Source of the DNA: Spirochaetia bacterium
Lineage (GTDB): Bacteria > Spirochaetota > Leptospiria > Leptospirales > Leptonemataceae
Length of the DNA: 64,000 nucleotides
Direction: 5' to 3'
Assembly: GCA_009885105.1 (NCBI GenBank)
Contig: VFLI01000035.1
Location: 1-64,000 of the forward strand
The notes beneath the pieces were generated by a model. That model was not told where the DNA came from. It made no database searches and saw only the letters and a program-made list of their open reading frames with translations. The position numbers and the translations under genes are program-made. Of the stretch, positions 25,485 through 32,865 are shown one piece after another. Numbering within the stretch: position 1 is the first letter of the stretch; each line of letters starts with the position of its first letter.

Positions 25485-26525
25485 GTGGAGAGCTGGCGCC
25501 GGATACTGGCAGAGTCATTATCTGAACCGGAAGAGATTGCCCATGCGCTGAAAATGGATGTCGAAGATGTCAAATCGGTTACGGACATCTATCCTGTCAG
25601 GATCAATCCTTATTATCTCAGCTTAATAAAAGAAAAAGGCGATACGATCTGGAAGCAGTGTGCTCCGGATCTCCGGGAACTTGAAGACCTTGCAGGCAAT
25701 GCGGACCCGCTCGATGAGGAGAACCAGAGCCGCAACAAAGTTGTGATCCACCGTTATCCCGATCGTGTGCTCCTGATGGTCTCTAACCAGTGCGCAATGT
25801 ACTGCCGCTTCTGCACAAGAAAACGGAGGGTTGGCGATTCAAAAAAGAATATTCAGCCTGCTGAGGTAATGCAGGGAATCGACTATATCCGGAAGCACAA
25901 AGAAATCAGAGATGTGATAGTATCCGGCGGCGATCCGTTTTTATTGTCAGACGAAATCCTGGAAAAATATTTAAAGGCATTGCGTGCGATTCCACATGTG
26001 GAAATAATCAGGATCGGGACCAGGACTCCCTGTGTGCTCCCGCAGCGGATCACGAAGAAGCTCTGCCGTATGCTGAAAAAATATCACCCGCTTTACATAA
26101 ATACACATTTTGAGCATCCATCAGAAATAACCGCAGAAAGCTCGAAGGCATGCGAGATGCTTGCGGACGCCGGCATTCCCCTGGGAAACCAGTCTGTGGT
26201 TTTAAAAGATTTGAATGACGATCCTCTGGTTATGAAAGAACTTTTCCAGAAGCTGCTTAAAATCAGAGTAAAGCCTTACTATCTGTATTTATGCGATCCG
26301 GTGAAAGGCATCAAGCATTTTCGGACAGGAATTGAAAAAGGACTGGCAATTATCCGCGCGGTAAAAGGTTACACCAGCGGCATGGCGACTCCGCAGTTTG
26401 TTGTGGATAGTTCTGCCGGCAAGATTCCGCTGGTTCCGCAATATATAATTGAGAATACCGATAACGTTCTGAAGCTTCAGAGTACGTTCAGCGACCGGGT
26501 GGTCGAATATATCGAAGTTGAATGA
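25485..26525 (+). CDS. kamA: KamA-family radical SAM lysine 2,3-aminomutase
   Basis: This 346-residue radical SAM, PLP-dependent aminomutase converts L-lysine to beta-lysine if it behaves like its relatives. The cluster motif CxxxCxxC is C103, C107 and C110. The PLP lysine is K313 in SSAGKIPL (two residues shorter than the usual glycine loop). The two aspartates that hold the lysine epsilon-amino group in clostridial lysine 2,3-aminomutase (Asp293 and Asp330, 37 apart) are both present, as Asp271 (LCDP) and Asp308 (FVVD), also 37 apart, which argues for lysine over glutamate. It starts at GTG abutting the GNAT stop. At 346 residues it has the length of EpmB, but no epmA or efp lies nearby. 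Confidence 0.85.
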   Translation: MESWRRILAESLSEPEEIAHALKMDVEDVKSVTDIYPVRINPYYLSLIKEKGDTIWKQCAPDLRELEDLAGNADPLDEENQSRNKVVIHRYPDRVLLMVSNQCAMYCRFCTRKRRVGDSKKNIQPAEVMQGIDYIRKHKEIRDVIVSGGDPFLLSDEILEKYLKALRAIPHVEIIRIGTRTPCVLPQRITKKLCRMLKKYHPLYINTHFEHPSEITAESSKACEMLADAGIPLGNQSVVLKDLNDDPLVMKELFQKLLKIRVKPYYLYLCDPVKGIKHFRTGIEKGLAIIRAVKGYTSGMATPQFVVDSSAGKIPLVPQYIIENTDNVLKLQSTFSDRVVEYIEVE

Positions 26526-26529
26526 TTCT

Positions 26530-27000
26530 CTAACTGCGAGTTCTCCCGGTTGTGAGCCACTCAGAAATATAGCCTTTATACTTCAGTCTAATTCTTCGCG
26601 GCATATTGGCGTAGTTACCGATAACTTTTCGGCAGATCGGAGATCCGCATTTGCATTTCATTTTCCAAGTTAAATTTTTCTCTGTCATTTCATAGTCCCA
26701 GGTGATGTGCTCACCTGCTTCAATTTTTCGCATTGCGACAATCTTGAAGAGGCCTTTAATTCCGCAATTGGGTTCGCATGAATGATTGACAAGACGGGCA
26801 ATGCCTTTGGAGTCCCTCCAGCGATATTCTGCAAACTGAATAGTATGGTCCATCCGGTCTTTTGTCCACCCGTCAGATTCTTCTTCAAGAATCGGTCCGT
26901 CAAATACGGCTATGATCTCTCCTTTGCGAATGGTTTTAACAGCGAAGACCCCGCGTCCAAATTTTCGTGTTCTGCGAACAGTAACTTTCAGGTTATCCAT
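26530..27000 (-). CDS. SET-domain protein with post-SET zinc motif
   Basis: This 156-residue protein begins at the ATG at 27000. SET motifs are GRGVFAVKTIRKGEII, LVNHSCEPNCGI and GEHITWDYEM, and the post-SET CKCGSPIC plus the cysteine of NHSC form the usual zinc site, which is absent from the first SET protein at 23562. It is a candidate protein-lysine methyltransferase using SAM. It is convergent with kamA and only 4 bases apart. The C-terminal basic tail (RRIRLKYKGY) may bind acidic partners. Two distinct SET proteins flanking one operon is unusual in bacteria. Confidence 0.85.
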   Translation of the reverse strand: MDNLKVTVRRTRKFGRGVFAVKTIRKGEIIAVFDGPILEEESDGWTKDRMDHTIQFAEYRWRDSKGIARLVNHSCEPNCGIKGLFKIVAMRKIEAGEHITWDYEMTEKNLTWKMKCKCGSPICRKVIGNYANMPRRIRLKYKGYISEWLTTGRTRS

Positions 27001-27372
27001 ATTTACAGTGTGCTGCAATACGAGTGTTAACCAAAAAATAAGTCAACTAAAAAATTGTATTTCTTGACGCGACGATCAATCAGGGATTTCTGCTCGCAAT
27101 CGTTGCCCCGCTTTTATTGCCGCACATCGCTTAGGAGGGGAATCCATTTCTATTTGCGTGTGTCGGCTGTGATAAAATTCTCTGTGAAAATGCCAAGCCT
27201 TCCTGCCAGTATTTAATATTCGACGCCAAATAAACACCCTTGTAAAATTACGGTCCGTCCGGCAAAATCGAGCAAACCCCCGCTAACTCTTTAGTTGACG
27301 CCAGAGAGGCTTAAATTTTTTCATCCATAGTATACAGGCAAAAGCCTGTAAATCCAAACAGCGCGACTGACC
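27001..27372. promoter_or_regulatory. Long leader region upstream of metK
   Basis: This 372-base gap must hold the metK promoter and that of the divergent SET gene. An exact 10-base inverted repeat, GTCAACTAAA at 27042-27051 and TTTAGTTGAC at 27290-27299, frames about 240 bases. A TTGACG hexamer lies in the right repeat (27295-27300), but no well-placed -10 follows. Next to metK there is a hairpin at 27333-27350. I see none of the conserved core of known SAM riboswitches. No open frame looks coding. Confidence 0.4.
27333..27350 (+). other. 7-bp hairpin with AAAA loop in the metK leader
   Basis: TACAGGC (27333-27339), loop AAAA, GCCTGTA (27344-27350), ending 22 bases before the metK start. 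No T-run follows, so it is not a terminator. It is a possible 5'-UTR stabiliser or a site that influences metK translation; no function is shown. Confidence 0.4.
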
Positions 27373-28536
27373 ATGACATCTATAAAAGACTTCTTATTCA
27401 CCTCCGAATCGGTTTCCGAGGGTCATCCGGACAAAATCTGCGACCAGATTTCCGATGCCGTCCTGGACGCATTTCTTGCAGGGGACAGAAAAAGCAGAGT
27501 GGCCTGCGAAACTCTCACCACTACGGACTTCATATGCGTTGCCGGGGAGGTTACCTCCAAGACCCAGGTTGACATTGAAAAAATCGCGAGAGGCGTCACC
27601 AGAGACATCGGATACACTCATGAAGATATTGGATTCAACGCGGATACAGCAGTGGTAATGGTAAAACTGCACGCGCAGTCACCGGATATTTCGCAGGGAG
27701 TTACAGAAGGCGAGGGAATGTTCAAGGAGCAGGGAGCCGGAGATCAGGGAATGATGTTCGGTTTTGCCATTGATGAAACTCCGTCGCTGATGCCGCTGCC
27801 TATAGAACTCGCGCATAAACTTGTAAAGAAACTCGCGGAACTGCGGCATTCTGGAAAACTTCCGGACATCCTGCCGGATTCAAAAAGCCAGGTTACTGTC
27901 GAATACAAAAATGGAAAACCATTCCGCGTGGACACTGTTGTTATTTCAACACAGCATAAAGAAAGTCTCGCACACAAAGATCTAGAGGCAATGCTTATCG
28001 AGTCTGTGGTTAAAACCACAATTGACGCCTCAATGCTTCAGAATACAAAATATCTCATCAATCCCACCGGAAAGTTTGTGGTCGGCGGTCCTCACGGAGA
28101 CTGCGGCCTCACGGGCCGCAAAATTATTGTGGATACTTACGGCGGTTACGGACGGCACGGCGGCGGAGCATTCTCCGGAAAGGATCCTTCTAAAGTGGAT
28201 CGAAGCGCCGCGTATATGGCGCGCTATGTCGCAAAAAATATTGTGGCCGCCAGTCTCGCAAAAAAATGCGAAGTGCAGCTTTCCTATGCCATCGGCTATC
28301 ATGAGCCAATATCTGTTATGGTCGATACGTTTGGCTCCGGCACCATCGACGATATGGAAATTGTAAAGCGTGTACGCGCGAATTTCGATCTTCGTCCGGC
28401 TGGCATTATTAAGACTCTGAACCTTCTGGAAGAAGGACGAAAATACCGGGATACCGCATCATACGGCCATTTCGGCCGTGACGGCGAAACATTCACCTGG
28501 GAAAGAACGGATCGAGCGGCAGCGCTGAGATCCTGA
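27373..28536 (+). CDS. metK: S-adenosylmethionine synthetase
   Basis: This 387-residue enzyme makes S-adenosylmethionine from methionine and ATP. Conserved segments are [16 protein letters not shown] (15-30), the active-site loop [12 protein letters not shown] and the phosphate-binding [20 protein letters not shown]. Length is typical (about 385-395). It follows the lysine/SET cluster, whose KamA and methyltransferases all use SAM, although a 370-base leader separates them. The transketolase-half gene follows 8 bases after its stop, so the two are co-transcribed. Confidence 0.97.
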   Translation: MTSIKDFLFTSESVSEGHPDKICDQISDAVLDAFLAGDRKSRVACETLTTTDFICVAGEVTSKTQVDIEKIARGVTRDIGYTHEDIGFNADTAVVMVKLHAQSPDISQGVTEGEGMFKEQGAGDQGMMFGFAIDETPSLMPLPIELAHKLVKKLAELRHSGKLPDILPDSKSQVTVEYKNGKPFRVDTVVISTQHKESLAHKDLEAMLIESVVKTTIDASMLQNTKYLINPTGKFVVGGPHGDCGLTGRKIIVDTYGGYGRHGGGAFSGKDPSKVDRSAAYMARYVAKNIVAASLAKKCEVQLSYAIGYHEPISVMVDTFGSGTIDDMEIVKRVRANFDLRPAGIIKTLNLLEEGRKYRDTASYGHFGRDGETFTWERTDRAAALRS

Positions 28537-28543
28537 ACCGATC

Positions 28544-29491
28544 ATGTCCGTCGTAAAAAAAGCGACTCGCGATGGTTACGGAGAGGCCCTTGTTGAACTG
28601 GGAAAAGGTCGTCAGGACATAGTGGTCCTTGATGCAGACCTTTCTGAATCCACAAGAACGTCAAAATTTGCGCATGAATTTCCCGCGAGATTTATCAATG
28701 TCGGCGTCGCGGAACAGAATCTTGTCGGCATCGCCGCGGGACTTTCGCTTTCAGGTCTAACTCCTTTTGCCTCCAGCTTCGCCATGTTTCTCAGCGGCCG
28801 AGCCTGGGAAATCGTCCGCAACTCCGTCGCCTATCCAGAACTCAATGTGAAACTTGTGTCTTCGCACGGCGGCATTACCGTCGGCGAGGACGGCGCAAGC
28901 CACCAGTGCATAGAGGATTTTGCCGTCATGAGAGCCATCCCGGGGATGCGTGTTATCGTTCCTTCGGATTTTACTGAAATTAAGCAGATCATTCACTGTA
29001 TTGCAGCCTTCAAAGGTCCCGTTTATGTAAGATGCAGCCGCGCATCGGTTCCGGTGCTTGTAAGGCCGGACAGTTATCAATTCACGCTCGGCAAGGGCGA
29101 GCTGCGTCGAACAGGAAAAGATGTAACAATCATCGCCTGCGGACCGCTGGTCTGCGAAGCAGATGCGGCCGCGGAAAAATTGTCCGCGGATGGAATCGAT
29201 GCTGCTGTGATAAATATGGCTTCGCTGAAACCAATCGACTCTGAAATGATTCTTGAGCATGCTAAAAAAACGGGCGCCATAGTCACGGCAGAGGAGCACA
29301 ACATCATCGGCGGTCTGGGATCGGCGGTGGCTGAGGTCGTTTCCGAATCGTTTCCTGTTCCTGTGCTGAGAATCGGAATGCGGGACGTTTTCGGTCAGTC
29401 CGGCACATCGGATGAATTGATGGATTTCTACAAACTGCGAAGCGGCGATATCGTCGATATGTGTAAAAAGGCGGTATTGTTGAAGAGATAA
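28544..29491 (+). CDS. Transketolase, C-terminal half protein
   Basis: This 315-residue protein corresponds to the pyrimidine-binding and C-terminal domains of transketolase. [15 protein letters not shown] contains the catalytic glutamate that activates thiamine diphosphate; [16 protein letters not shown] and [14 protein letters not shown] are also conserved. Split transketolases need a separate N-terminal subunit for the diphosphate-binding domain; none is next to it, metK being immediately upstream. The partner must be elsewhere in the genome if the enzyme is active in the pentose phosphate pathway. Confidence 0.9.
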   Translation: MSVVKKATRDGYGEALVELGKGRQDIVVLDADLSESTRTSKFAHEFPARFINVGVAEQNLVGIAAGLSLSGLTPFASSFAMFLSGRAWEIVRNSVAYPELNVKLVSSHGGITVGEDGASHQCIEDFAVMRAIPGMRVIVPSDFTEIKQIIHCIAAFKGPVYVRCSRASVPVLVRPDSYQFTLGKGELRRTGKDVTIIACGPLVCEADAAAEKLSADGIDAAVINMASLKPIDSEMILEHAKKTGAIVTAEEHNIIGGLGSAVAEVVSESFPVPVLRIGMRDVFGQSGTSDELMDFYKLRSGDIVDMCKKAVLLKR

Positions 29492-29525
29492 GGTATCAAC
29501 CGAAGAGATCACGGAGAAAACAGTG

Positions 29526-30974
29526 ATGCATAAATTCCGCCGTTCCGATTTGCGCTTCGGCAGCGATCCAGGACTGTCTAAAATCCGATTTATTTTTTTC
29601 AGGTTGGCTGCGATCTCGATTTTTTCAATCGCATTTTTACTGTCCTTTAACTGCACCACGACAAACGTAATAAGAATTGCCAGCACCGATCGGCCGCTGC
29701 ATGCCGTGCTGATCGTCAAAGAGGTGCACACAAAGCCCTGTATCACGCTGTATGGAGGATCCTGTTCGTATCAGGAAGGCGCTATTGTTCTTCGCCGCGG
29801 ATTCTCAGAGAGGGAACTATCGTCTAAATGCCTGATAACGAAGGCAGGTGTGCCGGACGGCGACATCACCACCAATGTTACGCCGGCAGGCGAGAGGATC
29901 GCCTATCGTTGCGGAAAGAAAGAAAACTGGCATGTGATCTATCTCGGCTCCGAGAATCGAGCTTTCCTGGACTGCAAGGATTATAATATTTTCGGCAATT
30001 TTGTGTGGGAGGGCATCCCTGCATTTCGCGAGGCGGCGCCGGCTATGATGACGCGCCAATGCCCGGTGATGTTTGACGACCTTGCCGCGGAAATCAGGGG
30101 AAGCATCGGCGCATCGGCAGTGACCGATCTGCTCATCGCAACCGTTTCCGTGCGTGCTCCCCGGGGTATTTCCATGGACAATTTGCAGGCCTGGGACGAC
30201 GAGTATCTGAAACTGTCAGCCTCAGAAAAAAAACGTCTGGTCCCCGTGTTTCGCGACGCGCTCCTGGGTGATTCCGCAGTGCTGGCTCTGGAAAGATCTT
30301 TGCGTTACGCCGATTTCAGCGATCCCGAATATCTGCCCGCTATGAAAGCGAGAATGCAGAAGATCGTGAATTCGCCGCCGCATTATGAAACGGATTCATC
30401 GGCGGACATGATGCTCAGAATGATCGCCCGGTCTGACGCTCAGGAGGGTGCGCGGCTCGGCTGCCGGGAAATTGAGCGAGAATTGAAGCGAGGCGCCACG
30501 GCGTATCTGGCCGGCGCTATTCTGGCCGTTGCAAGCGCGGGCTATTCCTGTCCGGCTGTGCTGGCGGCTCTGGAAAATTCACGGTGCGACGCGGCTTTCT
30601 ACTGTCCCCGCGGTCAGAACTCCCATATCTGCGAAGCCTCTGAGCTGGCAGGCGACATTAAAAAGGCGCTGGAGGGGCCTGCCCGGGCGCTGGATTTCAA
30701 CATGCGCGACAGGGCGCTTCTGGCGGCGGCGCTCCCTCTGAGTGAATCGCAGGCAATCCTGCGACTCTGGCAGGAGAGGCATTCGTATACAATAGATCAG
30801 CCGAGGGAACCATCCTGTGAAAAACTTTACATTTCCGGCAGAAAAGGGGTGCCCTGTCATTGTTTTGACGCGCTGCCAGCCTCTGCCTGCAGTAAAAAGA
30901 ATAATGTTGAGCTCACCTGTCTATACAGGGTTGATGATACTGCGAAGAAAATAGACCAGATCGTTTCTCCTTAA
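29526..30974 (+). CDS. Putative lipoprotein of unknown function
   Basis: This 482-residue exported protein starts at the ATG at 29526 (GGAGAAAA upstream). A basic N-terminus leads to a signal helix ending LLSFNCTTT, a lipobox of the relaxed spirochaete kind. The mature part is mixed alpha/beta, with a helical repeat-like region in the second half (around 250-430) and several cysteine pairs (for example CREIEREL, CSKKN, CHCFD). No domain recognised. It follows the transketolase half by 34 bases. Confidence 0.6.
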   Translation: MHKFRRSDLRFGSDPGLSKIRFIFFRLAAISIFSIAFLLSFNCTTTNVIRIASTDRPLHAVLIVKEVHTKPCITLYGGSCSYQEGAIVLRRGFSERELSSKCLITKAGVPDGDITTNVTPAGERIAYRCGKKENWHVIYLGSENRAFLDCKDYNIFGNFVWEGIPAFREAAPAMMTRQCPVMFDDLAAEIRGSIGASAVTDLLIATVSVRAPRGISMDNLQAWDDEYLKLSASEKKRLVPVFRDALLGDSAVLALERSLRYADFSDPEYLPAMKARMQKIVNSPPHYETDSSADMMLRMIARSDAQEGARLGCREIERELKRGATAYLAGAILAVASAGYSCPAVLAALENSRCDAAFYCPRGQNSHICEASELAGDIKKALEGPARALDFNMRDRALLAAALPLSESQAILRLWQERHSYTIDQPREPSCEKLYISGRKGVPCHCFDALPASACSKKNNVELTCLYRVDDTAKKIDQIVSP

Positions 30975-31026
30975 ACGGACTGATTTTTTACTGCAAGCTT
31001 TTCCTTTTCAGGCCGAAGTTTAATAG

Positions 31027-32310
31027 GTGAAGCCCGGCGCATTTTCTCTGGTATCGTCCGCTGATAGTCTGTGGAATTTTCCGCTTATTTCCTATTTTGA
31101 ATCTTACAAATTGTATGCGGGCGCTGGATTTCTAATTTTCTGGGGTCTTACAATTCTGATAATCAGCATTGCAATTCTGGGAAATCGAAAACGCCGCCGT
31201 CAGCTTCTGCCTGTTGTGGACCGCCAATCCATGACCAAGTCCGCTGCGGAGGATGACGGACGTCTGGAACAGGAAAACTGGCGACTTCCCGGCTATATGA
31301 CTCTGCAGCCTTTCCTCCGTGAAAAAATCAGAATACCCGGTCCGCAAATTGCAGCGGACACAATGTCCGGAAATCCCTGGCTGAGATTTCAGAATTTCTC
31401 TTTTCCGTCGTATGCGGAAACACTGGCGCACTGCGGAAACCTGGAGTCTATCTCGAAACATTTTTTAGTGTCCATTTCTGATATTTATCCCGGCTCTGTC
31501 TCTGAGCTGTATCTTACTGATGGGTCGAATCTGCGCCTTTACCTTACGCTGAAGGGATCCATGTTTTTAACAGGCGGCGATGAAATAGAATCTCAAGTCT
31601 CCGGTGCTGTTTATGAGGAATTGAAGACAGGGCGCTGTGTTTACATCGATGAAGGCAGGACGGTTTGCTTTCCTGTGGAGTGCCGCGAAGGACTTCTGGG
31701 GTCCGTCGTTCTGAAAAGCGAAACATCCATATATCGCAGAGACGCAGTATCGCGCATCTGGAATGAGTGCAGAAATTTCGGGGGACTGGTGTATCAGAAT
31801 GCAGTTTTCGAGCAGACCTCTGTGGATCCGGACAGCGGGCTCTGGAACGGGCTTCGATTCCATCACGATCTCGGATACGAATTTTCCCTGCGAAACTCAA
31901 TCAAAGACAAACGATCGCTCGCTCTGGTATATTTTTCTGCCGCGATGTCTCTTGAATCCGCCCGATCGGCCGGCGCGGAGTCGCGAATAACCTTTGAGCC
32001 GGCTTTTCGCGCATACCGAATTGCACGAGATTCAATTGCCTTTCTGGGTCCTCAGGAAGACGAAGCTGAAACGGGGCTTCGGTTCCGTGCGTTTCTTGGT
32101 TCCCTTCGTAAAAGAGGTGAATTTCAAATCTGCGCCGGTTCCGCGGCGCTCACACCGGACATATATTCTGCTGATGCCTGGTTTCACAGGGCCGCATCCG
32201 CTCTCTATACGGCTGCTGAGGCCGGCTGGAACTGTTATTTCATTCATTCCGGAATAAGCGATATACAATTCACGGAAAGATCGGCGGTTGAAAATACATG
32301 GATCCGCTGA
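31027..32310 (+). CDS. Membrane protein with degenerate GGDEF domain
   Basis: This 427-residue protein has a GTG start, one membrane helix (about 30-52), a basic linker, a roughly 120-residue region that may be GAF-like, and a C-terminal domain with the frame of a diguanylate cyclase. DPDSGLWNGLRFHHDL near 267 matches the conserved TGLxNRRxF start, and ADAWFHRAASALYTAAEAGW near 383-403 matches the ADxALYxAKxxG end. The GGDEF signature itself is missing (IAFLGPQEDE in its place). It is therefore unlikely to make c-di-GMP and may be a binding or structural derivative. It overlaps the CheX-like gene by 13 bases. Confidence 0.7.
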   Translation: MKPGAFSLVSSADSLWNFPLISYFESYKLYAGAGFLIFWGLTILIISIAILGNRKRRRQLLPVVDRQSMTKSAAEDDGRLEQENWRLPGYMTLQPFLREKIRIPGPQIAADTMSGNPWLRFQNFSFPSYAETLAHCGNLESISKHFLVSISDIYPGSVSELYLTDGSNLRLYLTLKGSMFLTGGDEIESQVSGAVYEELKTGRCVYIDEGRTVCFPVECREGLLGSVVLKSETSIYRRDAVSRIWNECRNFGGLVYQNAVFEQTSVDPDSGLWNGLRFHHDLGYEFSLRNSIKDKRSLALVYFSAAMSLESARSAGAESRITFEPAFRAYRIARDSIAFLGPQEDEAETGLRFRAFLGSLRKRGEFQICAGSAALTPDIYSADAWFHRAASALYTAAEAGWNCYFIHSGISDIQFTERSAVENTWIR

Positions 32311-32807
32311 TAGACGAAAAACTGGTTTTGACTCTGACACGAAGCACCACGGAATTTGTGCGCGAAAATCTGTATCTGAGCGCAGAAAAGGAAGCGTACG
32401 GTCCTTCCAGAAATGAGGGCCTGTGCTTCGAGAGCTGCTCGGCTGTGGATTTCACCGGCGAGATAAATGGCAAGATGTATTTGTGTATGGACGGTTACAC
32501 AAAGCTCAAGCTTCTGCCACGAATCGCCGAACGCTTTCAAATTGATCCCACAATGCGGGGTATGGCCGATTCCGTACTTCTTGAGTTCTCCAATCAGCTG
32601 GCTTCCAGTGTTGTAGAGGAATTGAAATCAGGCGGATTTGAAATACAGCTGGGCCCGCCTGAAAACTTAAGTCACAAGATCGTGCCGGTTGACTTAAATC
32701 TCTTCCGGCAGTACATTTTGATTTTCTTTCTCAGAGACCGCCGCGCGCGCGAATATCTTGGCCGGCTGTACATAGTTCTCGTCGTTCAAAAGTACGCGCA
32801 ACAATAA
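32298..32807 (+). CDS. CheX/CheC-like phosphatase
   Basis: This 169-residue protein resembles CheX, which dephosphorylates CheY. The family helix with Glu-x-x-Asn is seen as LLEFSNQLASSVVEEL near 95-110, after a beta-rich opening (VDFTGEINGKMYLCMDG). The second ExxN helix of CheC is not seen, so CheX is the closer match. It overlaps the degenerate-GGDEF gene by 13 bases, which suggests coupled expression and perhaps a shared receiver-domain partner. No CheY or chemotaxis gene is near. Confidence 0.65.
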   Translation: MDPLIDEKLVLTLTRSTTEFVRENLYLSAEKEAYGPSRNEGLCFESCSAVDFTGEINGKMYLCMDGYTKLKLLPRIAERFQIDPTMRGMADSVLLEFSNQLASSVVEELKSGGFEIQLGPPENLSHKIVPVDLNLFRQYILIFFLRDRRAREYLGRLYIVLVVQKYAQQ

Positions 32808-32865
32808 CCGCATGCGCAGAATTGTTCATACGCAAGGAACAACAAGCACACGGTTAGCGACGAGT

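Noticed and set aside
25485-26525. Calling KamA an EpmB of the elongation factor P pathway
   Set aside because: Length fits, but no epmA or efp is nearby, both lysine-selecting aspartates are present and the operon partners differ. Not excluded completely.
27001-27372. SAM riboswitch before metK
   Set aside because: The location is right, but the conserved cores of the SAM riboswitch classes I know are not visible; only a small hairpin is seen.
28757-29746. Long minus-strand open frame over the transketolase half
   Set aside because: Antisense shadow of a gene with clear thiamine-enzyme motifs; composition rich in Cys, Ser and Arg.
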